Part shown: positions 12,212 through 24,800 of the stretch, one piece after another
Position numbering within the stretch: position 1 is the stretch's first letter
Layout of the letters: each line of letters opens with the position of its first letter
From: Knoxdaviesia capensis
Taxonomy: Eukaryota; Ascomycota; Sordariomycetes; Microascales; Gondwanamycetaceae
Direction: 5' to 3'
Assembly: GCA_001510575.1 (NCBI GenBank)
Contig: LNGK01000007.1
Span: forward strand, 434,001-498,000
Length of the DNA: 64,000 bases
Made by a program: the position numbers and the translations under genes
The notes under the pieces: generated by a model
Databases searched by the model: none
Told to the model about the DNA's origin: nothing
Seen by the model: only the letters and a program-made list of their open reading frames with translations

Positions 12212-13777
12212 GCTGCTGGACTGTCCCTGGCTGGGATGGGAGAGTGAGTCCGGGGATGCTGTCATGATGGGGGAATTCTGTGCTGGCTCGTTCTTTGATT
12301 TTCGATATATCCGGGGAGTTTTGTTCCGGTTCTCTTTTTCTCTTGGGCTGAGGGGGAGTCTTGGTTGTTGTTTGACTCTCTCACGCTCTGACTTCAAGTT
12401 CCTTGTTCCTGTTTGGGTGTCTACCAGTGTTCTCTGGAAGTGCCAGAAGAAGCTGGCCGGATGCTGTGACCTGGCCAATCAGACGGATTTTGATTTCTTT
12501 TGCTTTATTGGTTGTAATTAAGTGTCAAGGGGGCAGGAGAGATACATATATATCATGAAATGGGAGGTGTTTTTAAGAGGAATGCGAACTCGGACTGAAA
12601 ATCAACGGAACAGAATGTGATGAGAAGCAGTTGTGGCTGAGGTCGGTCAATGGAAGAGAGCCACGCAAACTGTGGCTGAAGCTGCCACAACGCCACACTT
12701 CGAGCTCAACAATAGGTGCAGGCGAATTTGGCCAATTGAAGCACGTCTTTTTCTAATCTCGCAACGTTCTCCACAGTATTTCCCCGGTTCGGTTCCTTAC
12801 GTTGAACTTCGTCCGTTTTGGGCCTCTGGAAGCTGATATCTCCAGAGAGGGGAAATCAGCATCTTGTCGGACTCGAACTTGTCACTGAAGACTGATGTAG
12901 TCCCCTCTGCCAAGAATTGGGCGTTGCGCAGGTGAACAGGATGTTCCGGATCTCCCTTTCGTTTCTTCTCTTATGTTGGCCTGCTCTCTCCGGATTCCGT
13001 CTCCGGCATGCCACGCAATACGGCATTCGTGGTGCATGTACCGAAAACACGCCATACGCCTGTCTTTTTGGACCCGGAGGAACGCCCATGAAACGCTGGG
13101 CCGCAATCTGGCCTGCGGGGCTCATATGCAGTGTCCTCGTATGTGTACTAGATCACAACTGACCGACCCGTGAAGGGCTCGCTTGAGTCGACCAACCGCC
13201 TGGACTATGCAGGCTTTCCTTTTTTCTCCCCTCGCAGCGTCCACGAGAAGTTCATGATTCGGTTCTTCCGGCTGCTGGATTTCGGAAGTCCTGTTGAAAG
13301 GATGACCCCTCCATGAATCCTACGGACTCACTACTCTAACCCTTCCTACTCCTGGGCCGGATAGCAGGGGACACACCGATATCAGACTCAGAGCTAGAGT
13401 TTCCCCCCCCCACTAAAACTCCGGTGCCAATCCGGCCACTGCATTTAGACCATGTAGCTCTAACCGCGTATACAGTTGCTTCGGATCAGCCTGAACGTCA
13501 TATGGCCCCTCCTTTGTGTCTATAGCTGTCACTCCCTTAATACACCCTTCCGGTCTCTAGGACCTCCTTTTTACTCTAAGCTCTTCTTTTCTTTCTGTCT
13601 CTTCTGTATACTTTTCTTGTCTTCTCTTCTTCTTCGCATATACTCAGCATTTGTGTTGTGTTGTGTCTTCATCTTCAGCTTGTTGATACCCAGAATTGCA
13701 CCCCAACGACGTGAAACAGCTCTCCTCATCAACTTCTTATATACCTTTTCATCGACTCTTCCCCCCACCTGTCACCC
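12212..13777. other. Intergenic between receptor and Rieske-AIF genes
   Basis: The 3' region of the receptor gene and the promoter of the flavoprotein gene. It contains one small ORF with a signal-peptide-like start (12941-13162, listed separately) and a pyrimidine-rich leader from about 13560 to 13777. Nothing else was recognised. Confidence 0.5.
12941..13162 (+). CDS. Candidate small cysteine-containing secreted/membrane peptide
   Basis: A 73-codon frame begins MFRISLSFLLLCWPALSGF, a plausible signal peptide (basic residue, hydrophobic core, small residues). It then has several cysteines and ends in a second hydrophobic stretch (IWPAGLICSVLVCVL). It carries no recognised domain. The region also has long spurious frames on the other strand, so this may be chance. 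It is listed because small secreted proteins are easily missed. Confidence 0.15.
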   Translation: MFRISLSFLLLCWPALSGFRLRHATQYGIRGACTENTPYACLFGPGGTPMKRWAAIWPAGLICSVLVCVLDHN

Positions 13778-15473
13778 ATGGCGCAAAAGTTCAAGGTCAA
13801 CGGCCTCGCGGCTCTTTCCGACGTCAGCCCCGGAAAGCTGGTTGAGGTCGAGGTCGACGGCATTGAAGGCGCCAAGCTGTTGGTGACGAATGTGGCCGGA
13901 AGCATCCAGGCTGTCGGCCACAAGTGCACCCACTATGGTGGTCCGCTGATCAAGGGCGTGCTGACCGAGGAGGGCCGGTTGACCTGCCCGTGGCACGGCG
14001 GTAAGTTCGACAGACATGTTTGACGATGACAACACCTGAACAACCCCTCTAACATGCCCAGCCTGCTTCAACGCCAAGACTGGTGACGTCGAGGACGCCC
14101 CGGGCCTCGACTCGCTGGCCTGCTTCCCCGTGTCCGAATCCGAGGGCGCCGTCTACGTGTCCGGAGACGCCGATGCCATCAAGGGCGGCCGTCACCCCCC
14201 GACCAGCTTCGCCTGCTCCGCTGCTGCCGCCACGGACGACTCGGCGCCCCTCGACATCCTCATAATCGGCGGTGGATCCGCCACCGTCGGTCTCCTGGAG
14301 GGCCTGCGCTCCGAGGGATACTCCGGCCGGCTCACCGTCGTGTCCAGCGAGGGATACCTCCCGATTGACCGGCCGCGGCTGTCCAAGAGCATAGTGGGAG
14401 ACCCGGCGAAGCTGGCCCTGCGCAGCCAGGCGTGGTACGACTCCGGCGCGGTAGACTTTATCTTTGACACCGTCACCGGCGTCGACTTCCCCGGAAAGGT
14501 CGTCACCACTGTTTCGGGCCGCTCGCTGGCCTACAAGACGCTTGTGCTTGCGACGGGTGGCACTCCTCGCCGGCTGTCAAACCCCGGCTTTGGCCTCGGC
14601 AACATCTTCACCATACGCACCGCTCACGATACCGCCGGGCTGGCTGCTGCGCTGGGTCCTGACAAGGGCAAGAAGATCGTGGTGATCGGCGCCTCGTTCA
14701 TTGGCCTCGAGGCCGCCAATGCGCTGGTCGCTGGCAACGATGTCACGGTTATCGGCAACGGCAAGGTGCCGCTGGCAGCGCTGCTTGGCCCTAATATTGG
14801 TGCCGGTATCACTGCCGGTCTGGAAGCGAAGGGCGTCAAGTTCGTGCTGTCGGGCGGCGGTATTGCGTCCGCTGAGCCCAAGGCTGCCGGCTCGGACGTT
14901 GTGGGCTCGGTCACCCTCAAGGACGGCACTGTGCTCCCTGCCGACCTCGTCGTGCTCGGTGTCGGTGTCAGCCCCGCTACGACTTTCCTGCGCGGGAACC
15001 CCGGCGTGACCCTCGAGGCCGACGGCTCGCTGCTGACCGACTCGGCATTCCGGGTGGTGGGGCTGGACGGCGTGTACGCGCTCGGCGACATTGCCAAGTA
15101 CCCGTACACCGGCCCCGGCGGCAACGGCCGGCCGACGCGCATCGAGCACTGGAACGTGGCGCAGAACCAGGGCCGCACCGCCGCGGCGCACATTGTCGGC
15201 GGCGACGCCGCCGTGGCCGCGCGGCCGACCTTCATTCCGGTGTTCTGGAGCGCGCTGTCGTCGCAGCTGCGCTACTGCGGGGTTAGTGCCGGCTACGACG
15301 ACATCGTCGTGCACGGCGACCCGGCCAAGCTGGCTTTCGTGGCGTACTACTGCCGCGGGGAGACTGTGGTGGCGGTCGGCACGATGGGCCGTGATCCGGC
15401 GATGGTCCATGCGTCGGAGATGATGCGGTTGGGCAAGTTGGGGACGAAGAGCGAGTTGCAGGCGCAGGCGTAG
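13778..15473 (+). CDS. Rieske-AIF fusion flavoprotein (AIFM3-like)
   Basis: FAD-dependent oxidoreductase with its own [2Fe-2S] centre, 544 aa. Exons are 13778-14000 and 14062-15473, separated by a 61-nt intron that splits the codon just before the last Rieske residues. Residues 1-115 are a Rieske domain with the ligand pairs C50-T-H52 and C70-P-W-H73. From 139 a Rossmann FAD motif (DILIIGGGSATVGLLEG) begins. A second NAD(P)H site sits near 280-296 (VVIGASFIGLEAANAL), and the FAD GD motif is near 411 (GVYALGDIAKYP). The C-terminal reductase/AIF-like domain contains FWSALSSQLRYCG. The arrangement equals animal AIFM3. Electron flow NAD(P)H to FAD to Fe-S is expected for the family, but the physiological acceptor is not known. 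No obvious mitochondrial presequence precedes the Rieske domain. Confidence 0.95.
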
Positions 15474-17982
15474 TGTGGATGGGGTGCAAAGTGTTGGGCC
15501 GGGGATTTGGGGTCATCTATGCCGGTGTGCATTTGTTTGTTTGCCTATTGTCAAGGTTTGGATCACGATGAATTCGTTAGTCTACCGGTATCGCATCCGC
15601 GTGTTCCCCTAGTCTGTGAACTGTGTTTGCTAAATCTCGTTTGCTTCACTGCTTGTCAACCCGGGTGGGTATTCAGTATCAATCAATTGTATGGGAACCC
15701 TAGACCCTAATGCCTTGCCGTGTAAGTCAACCACAAGCTACTCAACAGCAAGTGCCCATTTCTCTCCAAATGATTGTTCCTATCCACAGTGTACATGTAA
15801 CCCGTAAGATCGGTCCTTGTTCTGATTGCTGATTTCCAGTGCAAACACCGATCGATCGGAGATCTACTGGGCTGGTTCCAGCACCGTGAATCAGACATTC
15901 AACATGCCTCTTATCCATGAATCACAGGCCAACTCTTCCGGGCTCTGAATATATATACCCTCGACTTTTCTCGCTTTCTCATCTTAGATTGCTTAGGGAC
16001 GTCAAGGGAATATCGCTATCAATGTCTCCCCTCTTTTAGATTGTCAGCGAGCGGAGCAGCACGTCTCCCGGCTGCTCTCGCCACGCTCATCCAGACTTGT
16101 TTTACTGCTTTAGAAAAGCTTGCAAAGATCCCGTGGAACCACAACACAACCCTCCATGAATCCAGCATGCAGCGCAGACACTTCACGCGTTCTATCCGGC
16201 ATGCATTGCAGACCACAGACAATGCGCACCGTCTCCGGGCCTAGAGTCGAAGTTGCCGGCCGAGGTCTTGCGAAGGCAACGAACTAGCTCGGGGCGTCCA
16301 TCCATCTACCGAATCCCGGACGGCATAGCTTTGGGGACGGACTCGCTCGGTGTGTCCTCGCGCCCCGACGATGCAACCCTCCGGATATAGAAGAGCACTC
16401 CTCGAGCTGATGAATCTGACAGATTCCCATACTGGCTTGTCTGTGGGCTTCCCGATGAGTTCAGCTGGACGGACGCGCCCCACACGACTTCTCCTCGGCA
16501 GGGCTTCCGGCGATTGTTTGAAAGTCTTGACAATGCCTTGTTGCCTTGCTACAACAAAGCGAGGGAAACATGCAATAACGCCGAGCTATTGAGGCAACCC
16601 TGGTCATGTTTACTCCGGATTGGGTATTTCGAGCGCTGCGCCTAAGCGTCCTGTATGCGCCCTCGAGTAGTTTCGCCGGAGAGACCGGTCGCCAGCCGTC
16701 CCCGGCTCGAGGCTCACCTTCACGGCCCTCTGTCACGTCGGAGGAACGAGTGGCCGTGTAAGAATGAGGGGACTGCGGGGCACACGGCATGGATGGTTCT
16801 TGTCTGTGTACTATCTTTGTGCCGCAAATAGCAACGTGGAGCCGACACTGGGGTCGAGTACCACAGAGCACCTCATTACCATCGCCACCGATGGGCGCAC
16901 CTATGCTGACGGAGTCCTGCAATCGTATGTCGTGGCTGGTGCTTTTTTGCGGTGGACACGAACCGGTCCGAGTTGCTACTTGCATCGGTTCAGCTACTCC
17001 TGTTTCACCGACGAGGTCAATCTGTCCTTTTCATCCGGCGGTCTACAAACACGCAGGAAAACCGCCGGCTGTGCTGGTCGGCGCACACTCGGCCACAGTC
17101 CGCGGTGCCGTGGGCTGCATCGCCGCCAGGCTCTAGATACCCCCTCCACTCTCCCCCCTCCAGTTCCCAGCTCATCAGTGGCCTGGAAGATGCGTCCACC
17201 ACTGCTGCTTGACTACCCGACAGATGCCGATTCGAGTTGGCTCGCCAATTATAGTCCTATGGAGGGCTAGGCACGCTGTGGTGGTTCCTAGACCCCCAAC
17301 GGCGGCAATAGACGAAGAGGCAACGGCCGCGTGTACAGGGGATTTGCCACGTGTGCAGGAAACCGGACACGGCGATGGCGGCTGGCTGGCCGGGCCGCCC
17401 TCTGGGGTTGTTCATGGGGATCCATTTCGACTGTCGCTGCCGCGTGTGTCTCGACCTGGGGCACCTATCGCCCTACATGATCAGTGGGGGGGCGACTCCG
17501 GTTCCGGCTTGGCACATGAAATTCCGCCTCAAGATGTGCCGGGAGGAGCTGTTGGTTGCACATGGACGTCCGGGTGGTGTCCCGCATCCCACCATTTAGT
17601 CGTCTCAGCACCCGTCGTGTTTATCCATTCGGCCAGCGCTACGTTTTAAGCCATTTTATCAAAACGAAGTGCGGACACGACACCTTTATGGCATGACACA
17701 ACCGTTTGCCGTCCGGTTAGGCGTCGCTGTGCATGCAATACCCCTCAACGCGGTCCGGTGCTGAGCTTTTCTCAGCCGCTCGCCGGGAAAACGGTGCCCA
17801 CAGCCACCCGATTTGTATTTGACTTTTGTTCGTTGGAAGGCTGAGGAACCGGAGAAAAGCATAGAAGCGGAGAACCCCCCCCTCCCCCCAACACCTGAAA
17901 AGGCTCGTAGTGCGAGCACCAAAAGCATACAAAGGGAGGTCCTTTAGGTGTTCTTTTCCTCCTATTATGAGTGAGCTGTGAA
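15474..17982. other. Intergenic, no gene recognised
   Basis: About 2.5 kb downstream of the Rieske-AIF gene. The 16.2-17.7 kb part is GC-moderate with overlapping short frames on both strands, but none shows a domain, signal peptide or coherent splice structure. It may be decayed repeat DNA. Confidence 0.4.
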
Positions 17983-18353
17983 TGTTGAGAATCAATATTA
18001 GTTGAAGCGTATGTATCTTTATGAGAATTGGTTATATGTTATAGTTATCAGGCTTCATTAGGAAGCCTGATAGGTTGTGGGAAGGCCCCAGGAAGCCTGG
18101 AGAGGCCTGAAGCATGTTTATGGAAGCCTATGGATGGATGAAGAGCCTGGGAGGCATTTGGGAACCTGGGGAGAGGAAGCCTGGATCCCATGGGGGATAA
18201 AATGGGGGCTTTCCCCCGCTCATTCTAGTCATCGGTTTCCTCCATGATCATCAACTACTTTCCTACTAACCTAATCCCTACCTTTTTGATAGTCGGCGCG
18301 ATAAAGCTATCATTCCACTGACCACGATACCTATTTTCAATAGAGGCCCCGAG
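17983..18353 (+). repeat. Degenerate LTR-like unit 1
   Basis: Starts TGTTGAGAAT followed by GAAGCGTATG, then a palindrome (caggcttc...gaagcctg), many AAGCCTGG words, and GGATAAAATGGGGGCT, a TATA-like box next to a CCCCGCTCAT stretch. The order of these blocks is repeated in units 2 and 3. The layout and the TG start fit a solo LTR of a copia-type element. No coding internal region was found. Confidence 0.5.
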
Positions 18354-18699
18354 TGTTGAGATCCTGTTATTACAGTTGGACCGCACATATAGATATGAGG
18401 CTTCAATGGGAAGCCTCTGGTCAAAGGGAAGATTCCAGGAAGCCTGGAAAGGCCTGGAATATATCTGGGAAAGTCTATGGACTGGATGGAGAGCCTGGAG
18501 GGCATTCGGGAGCCTGGCGGCCCTATTCATTCGTGGGAAGATAAAAGAGAGCTCTTCCTCCGCTTATTTGGTTATCATGCTTTTAAACTAGAAAATCATT
18601 AACTTTTCTTCCTCCTAAGATCTTAGTTATCTTACCCCTTTTTCATAGTAGCTAAGTAAAGCTCGACTTCCTACTAGTAATTATTTCTTATTTCTAATA
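18354..18699 (+). repeat. Degenerate LTR-like unit 2
   Basis: Begins TGTTGAGAT and repeats the unit 1 order: the hairpin gaggcttcaatgggaagcctc, CCAGGAAGCCTGGAAAGGCCTGGA, GAGCCTGG, then AAGATAAAAGAGAGCTC...CCGCTTAT and an AAAGCTCGACTTC tail. It abuts unit 1 directly, so the units are in tandem. Confidence 0.5.
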
Positions 18700-19010
18700 T
18701 GCTGAGAATTGATAATGGAAGCGTATGCATATTGTTAATGATATGAGGCTTTGGTGGAAGCCTCCGTGATAAAGGCTTGAATGGACTAAAGGATTTCTGG
18801 GAGCCTGGCCAGATATGGCCTGGTGGCCTCAATCATTTTTAGGAGGATAAAAGGGGGCTCATCCCCGGTTCATACTAAATATCGACATAGACTAGAATTA
18901 TTATCTATCTTTTTTCTATTAACGAAGATCTTATCTGATTCTCATTCATGGTATAGGGAAAGCTAGACTTCTAACCTGACTATCATAGTTATTTTGAATA
19001 GTGAATGAAA
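18700..19010 (+). repeat. Degenerate LTR-like unit 3
   Basis: Begins TGCTGAGAATTGATAATGG then AAGCGTATGCAT, with the hairpin gaggctttggtggaagcctc, GGGAGCCTGGCC, the TATA-like GGATAAAAGGGGGCTC and the tail AAAGCTAGACTTCTAACC. The end is set by loss of similarity. A further stretch at about 19190-19380 with AGCCTGGC and TATAAAAGG may be a more decayed relative. Confidence 0.45.
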
Positions 19011-21854
19011 CGCCTACTACTATTTACCGTTAATCGAAGGCTCTAGAAAGCAATAAGAAAACATAGAGCCTCCTAACTAGGAAAATTCATAAAATAAGGT
19101 AATTCGTAGAGATACTAATTCTTCTTCCCTCTCCTTACTAATGAGCAAGCATGCTTCTCTAATGACCTAAATATAACATTATATCACCTCCCTTAGATAG
19201 ATCGCGGAGGATCTATTTGAGAAAGGGGATCTTATGTATCCCATAGGCCAGGCATGGGACAGCCTGGCAGGATGCATTTGGGTGTATGACTGCTGCATAC
19301 AAATGGATGCGGAATAGCGGGCAGAACACCTATAAAAGGCATATAGACATCGAGATTCCTCCGTAACCATCCTATGAGAAAAAAATAAAAGTAAAGATAA
19401 AAAAGTTCTGAATTCAAAATTTAATAAAAATAAAAATACAATTTTTAATTAAAGTTAGACCTTCCTCGAGTATATATTTCTCCATACGTGTCGTGTCAAA
19501 CAACTGAACCCTTTGGACTATGGACAAGGAACTCACATATGACGATCGGCTCTAGCTTTTTCCCCCCTCTTCCTGTATTTAAGGAAATCGGCGCTAAATA
19601 TGCAAGGCTCAGGTACCAGGGACCAAAACCGCTAAAAAAGCACTGGCGAATTTGGCAGATTTATGCATCCCACAGGCAAAGATACGAAAGTTAAGATGAG
19701 TTCATTCATGATCGACAGAGCAGAAAACATAAATATAAACAAAGTGGGATGAAGACGGTTGAGATAACGGCCTTCCATGATGATACGGGCACTTTTGGGG
19801 CCAAGTGGCATTTGCGCCCAACCTCGCTCTTTTTCTTTTTCTGGTGAGAGTTCTGGGCTAGCTGCATAGAATTGATGTGTTGTACATGCATTCTGGAGGG
19901 TCTATTTATATTGAAAAATAAGATTAAAAATCAATTTTTAGATAGCGAGAAAAAAAACTATTTTTTCTTCTTTTTTTCAGTTGTGATATCAATCAAGGCC
20001 ATGGAAAATCAGATGCGGGCTATCTCCCATCCAGTCTGACCGCCTCCCACCCAACCTCTTGAAAACGCCGGTGGAACCCGCCCCAGTGGCACCGTATCAC
20101 AGTGCATCGCACATCGGTGTTCTAGCGGCCTGATCCGGTGAAAGCAGTGGCTGCAGCAGAGCCGATGCAGTGCTGTGGGACTTTTCGGCCGCTTCTGCAG
20201 CGTGGGCCAGTACAGTGAAGCTGAGCGGCCAACCACGGTGAACAACGGTGAGTGAAGTATGTAAGTGCAGTCCACACATGTACATGCCAGCGTCCATGTA
20301 GGTGTGGAACCTATTAGGTATGAGTGCCTCGTTGGGCTCTTATCAGAGGGAAGCGAGAAAAGATTTATATAGCAGAGAGAGGAGAGCCGGACAGAAGAGC
20401 GGAAGAGCAGAAGAACTGGTGCCTGAATAGAAGACACGTGAAATGTCAACAGGTTAAGAGTGCACAGAAAAGCAAACAAGTACCTGGTACCTGGTCCGGC
20501 CACTCAGCCGGCGTGCACTTTTCGGTGCTAAGTACAACACGCGCCCCAAGACGCGCTTTAAGCTTCGACCCGGGAATTGTTTACCGCAGCTTCCTTCCTA
20601 TTGTGCACAAAAAATCTTATCGCGGGGGGGGGTATAACAAGACCATCTTAAGGCACAAGTGCATATGGAAAGAGCAGAGCACCTTGCAGATTGTGGCTCC
20701 TTCCCAGTGACGAGCCCAGAAATTCAAAATGAGGTCCCCACTCTAAACATCATTTGCCAGCGTGAGGGTTTTCTCGCTCTTGCTGTATGCAATTTGCCAT
20801 CTGGATGAAGTGGATGTGGTTTTTTTTTTTGGGTGTGTTGTGGTGGGTGGGTTGCACCTTCCCTCGTGGGTCTGGCTTTGTGGCTGCCTTGTTCCTGGGC
20901 TGCGCTGACTTTGTACCTTTACTATGCTTCCTGTGCAATTTTGGAGGTATCTTCACCAAGTTGGCTTTTCTCTCTTCCTCATCTTTCCTTCCATCGGCCT
21001 TTTCCCCTCCATCATTGAGCCTCTTATACCTTGATATCTCTTCTTCCTTTTCTCTCCCCCTCTCCCCCTCTTTTCTTCTTCTCTTCTTTTTCTCTCCCCC
21101 ACCGGAATTTTTGCGTGCAGAAATCTCCAAAATCTCCCCAAGGCCGCATGGGTGCTTTTCCTTTGCGCGCTGCACAAGGAACGGGAGGACTGTCTCCCGT
21201 CTCCGTTCACGACTCTTTTGGCCTGGTCTCAAAACGCGGTCTCCCTCGCTCCTTTATTTCTTCTTTTGGTGTCTGATAGGCTGTCTCACTCTTGGAGCCG
21301 GGGGTGCAGAGAGAGAGAGAGAGAGAGAGAGCAAGCATTCCAGCTTTGCCAGGTGTTGACGGTTGCATGCAGAGGCAGAGAGTGACCGAGAGCCGTCATT
21401 GGAGAGAGTCTCAGATCGTGCGCCAAAGCCGGAAGTCATCGAGACGTCACCAGCTTTTGGGTTGCACATATACAAACGCTGTGTACATACAGCCGACGAA
21501 CAACCCGGAGAACCGCCAGGACTATCGTTTGTATGACTGTTGCTTGCGCGGTCCTGTTCGCCTTCTCCCAACTATCTATTTATCTTAGGGTTGAGGGTTT
21601 GACGACGTGAACTCCCTTGCGACCACCACACTTACCATCCGCGGTACCTGGTTTTTTTACTCTCTCTTTTTTATCGGCAGAACCATGACTACTTGCCCCT
21701 CGTTGACGCTCGTGTCTCTCCTAATCTTCATCTGCCGCCGTGTGTCTCCTCTCTTTTCTTTTTGAATCTCCCATCCCGCGTCCCTCTTTTCCATCTCGCG
21801 ACCTTTCCTATTCCCGTACCGCGTCTCCACACCCGTCTGCCGGCATCTCTCACC
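19011..21854. other. Intergenic, AT-rich then promoter/leader of coiled-coil gene
   Basis: To about 20000 the DNA is AT-rich and probably repeat-derived. From about 20750 it becomes pyrimidine-rich with a GA microsatellite, as expected for promoter and leader sequence of the gene starting at 21855. A short upstream ORF (21685-21765, 26 codons plus stop) lies in the leader if transcription begins before it. No other gene is supported. Confidence 0.45.
21309..21332. repeat. GA dinucleotide microsatellite
   Basis: About twelve GA units, upstream of the coiled-coil gene at 21855. Confidence 0.9.
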
Positions 21855-24800
21855 ATGTCCGGCCCCGACTTCCTCGCCGGCCATTCTCTCGAGGACTCGT
21901 CATGGCCTCCGTCTCTCCCGACATCCACCGACCTCGTCACAGCCGCTGCGATATCCTCGGCCAACCCTTCGTCCTCCTCCTCCACTGTCGCAGCCACCAC
22001 TTCCTCGACCCTATGGAGTCCGCCGTTTGCCCTTGGTTCGCCCGCCCTCGATCTGTCTATAACCTCGACTCTGCCTCTCAAGTGTTGCTGTGGCCAACGC
22101 GACTGTCCCTTCCTCAAGCAGAACTGCTCAATTTTGGATAGCGTGGAAAAAGATGTCCACACTGCTGCACAACTCGGTCAGGTAGGTTCATTCATACATC
22201 CACAGCCCTAGTTTTCACTGTGCTGGAAAGAGGGTCATTCGTCTGTTCTATACGTCTTTGTCTGTCCATGTTTTGCGAGCTTGCGCGTTTGCTGCGGCCC
22301 CGCTGGCTGGGTACATTCCATGACGGGGAAATTGCTTCATCGCCGTCCACATTCCAACTCCAAAAAGCAAGTTCTAAGGAGTTCTTCGTGGATAATTTCT
22401 ATCCCTAAACCCAGCTCAAGCTTTCTGGATCCGTGCTTGGGTCCCAGAGTCAAGCGAAGAAGGCAAGATCGCGTGGTCGCGTGGTCAGTCCTCTTAGCTC
22501 TCACGAAGTCGTGATGATTTTTTCATGTGGTGAATGGGCTCACGTTCCAGAGATATAGACGCCAGCACTGGCATGTGGAGAAGCTGCGTGTTTTTTCTCT
22601 CATAATAATGTCGTGTTGTGTGCGAGAATATCGAGATTTAATTTCCTTCATCCTCATTCTCCCTTCCTCTCCATCTCGCTAGGGGCTTCTTTGTTTCCTG
22701 GTGCTCGATTACAAGTGTAATTTTCTTCTTTGATGTTGTTTTTCCCTGCCCTAGAAATTATGTCTTTGTTCTACACTGGCGTAACTCGGGTATTTTCTTG
22801 ATTTCTTTGGTCTTCAGCTTCTTCAGCCTTTTTTCTGTTTTTCCTCTTCCTCTTTCCTTTCCTTTCCTAGAGTCTATGTATGAGACTGTAGACATGATTC
22901 TGGGTCTCAGACAACTGCAAGCTCTCGTTCATATCTTCGATTTGAAGCCTTGCTTGTTTGCCATGGACATTGATATACTTCCAAGTCTGGATGTGGACAC
23001 TGAGCCCGAGGACTCGACCATGGATCTCACGAGACTGGGCCTTTGCCCGCTGGATCTTGACCCTTTCGACGCCCTCATCACCGAAGCCGAGCCACGAACA
23101 GACGTGATATACACTGCATCGTTTCGACCACCATCTCTAACTTTCTCTCTGCAGGCCCTGCTTGTTCGCCATGAGGCCTACATGGCTCATGCCGAGCGGG
23201 AACGTGTCGAGTTCACCAATCGTCTCGAACAACTCGCCGCCGACAAACGCGAGCTGGAAGAAGCCAATGCCCGTGTCATTGAAGAAAACCGCAGCCTACT
23301 AGATCAACTGGAGCAGCTTAACGACTCCGTCCGCGATTCTGATGTCCGCATCCAGAGCCTCGAAGCTAGCTTGCGATCGTCGCAACAGGCTGTCCGCCGA
23401 CTCGAATCTGCCTCGCAACGTGCCGAAGAAATGGAACGCCAAATTGCCGTGTTGGAGCACGAGCAACTAATGCTCCGAGACAACCTGAGCTTGTCCAAAG
23501 CCGACGGGAAGTCCGCCGTGCAACGATGGCGCAAAGCTGAGCGAGGCATTTCTGCTCTGCAACAGCAAGTTGATCGCATGGAGCAGGAAGCACGTGAAGA
23601 GCGGGAGCGCCACGTTGAGGTACTGAATCGCATGGAGCGCCAACGTGTTGTTGAACGTGAACTGAGCACCGCCGCGGGCCGTCTTAAGGGGGCAGCAGCA
23701 GCGAAGTCGATCGATACCGGAAACAAAGGCAGTGTGGTCACCCACTTTGTGCGCGACTTGTTGGCTGACAACGCAAATCTGCAGCTGGGAATTGCTGAGC
23801 TGCGCGAGATGTTGATGAATTCGAACGACGAGATCCAGGCTTTGCGCGAGCAGTTGATGTTCCACCAGCCCATTGAATTCGACATGGCTGGCGGCGGCAT
23901 GGGCGGCACGTTTATGACGTCCAACGCGACTATGACGGCCATGAACAGCACCACTGCCACACTGTTGATGGGATCGGTCTCGGGAAACGCCGGCCTGTCT
24001 GGTCCCGCAGTCCAGATGTCTTCCTTCCACATCCCCGAATATAACCTTGCTTCTCCTGCGCAACGCACCACCCAGGAGCTGCACATCCACCACCACCACT
24101 ACCACCCTCCTTCGCCGGGCGAGTCTCTGCGCGAATCCTTGCGTGAACTGCGCAAGTCGAAAAAAAAGCGCCACAGCCTTGGACCCGGCTTGTTCCTCCC
24201 GCAAGGTGTTAACCCGGTGCCGTCGAAGGCGGGCCAGGCCACTTCTGGCGTTGAGACTGCCATGCCGAAGTGGAAGGGGTTGCCGGCGCCACGAGCTAAC
24301 CTGGCGCTCCCTCCTTCGTCTCCCGACGGAGTATCTACACCTCCGCGGGTTCAGGCTTTGGCTGCCATCACTGCCGGTGATCACACTAATACTCTTAATC
24401 CGCCCTTCATGGCCTCCACCCCCATGAGCGCCTCTCGGCTTGCCAGCGGCTCTGTCCCGGAGGCCATCCCCGAACACGACGAAGCTCCCTCTCCATCAGC
24501 GATCGAATCACAGTCAGCCCCAGCTCCGCCGTCCGTATTCAGCCCTGACAGTTTCCCTATGTCGGGCTCCTTGGCAGTTGCGGTGCAGACTCCGCCTCCC
24601 AGTCGGGCCAAGGGCTCTCAGGCGCGCCGGCAATCCTTCGCCCACCACGCCCACCGCGACTCGACATCCACTATGATATCAACCGGTCCTTCGGCGCGGT
24701 GGTCGGTGTTCTCGGATATGCCGTCCGAGTTTGCCCCGTCGTCAGCACCCACCTCGCCTGGCAGTCTGATGCAACGCCGCAACTCTCTGTTTGACACGTC

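Noticed and set aside
14577..15410. Minus-strand frames of 277 and 203 codons
   Set aside because: They are antisense to the Rieske-AIF exon, whose motifs are clear on the plus strand.
17209..17649. Plus-strand 146-codon frame
   Set aside because: No recognisable motif or splice structure, with competing frames on both strands.
20009..20503. Minus-strand 164-codon frame with a hydrophobic start
   Set aside because: Low-complexity Leu/Ser-rich with no domain, lying in promoter-like DNA.
22798..23154. Taking the coiled-coil gene's start at 22798 (a continuous 1068-aa frame)
   Set aside because: The exon at 21855-22181 carries the conserved Cys patch and VEKDV motif and joins in phase at 23155 through good GT-AG sites. 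The 22798 start leaves out that N-terminus. I kept it only as a possible alternative isoform.
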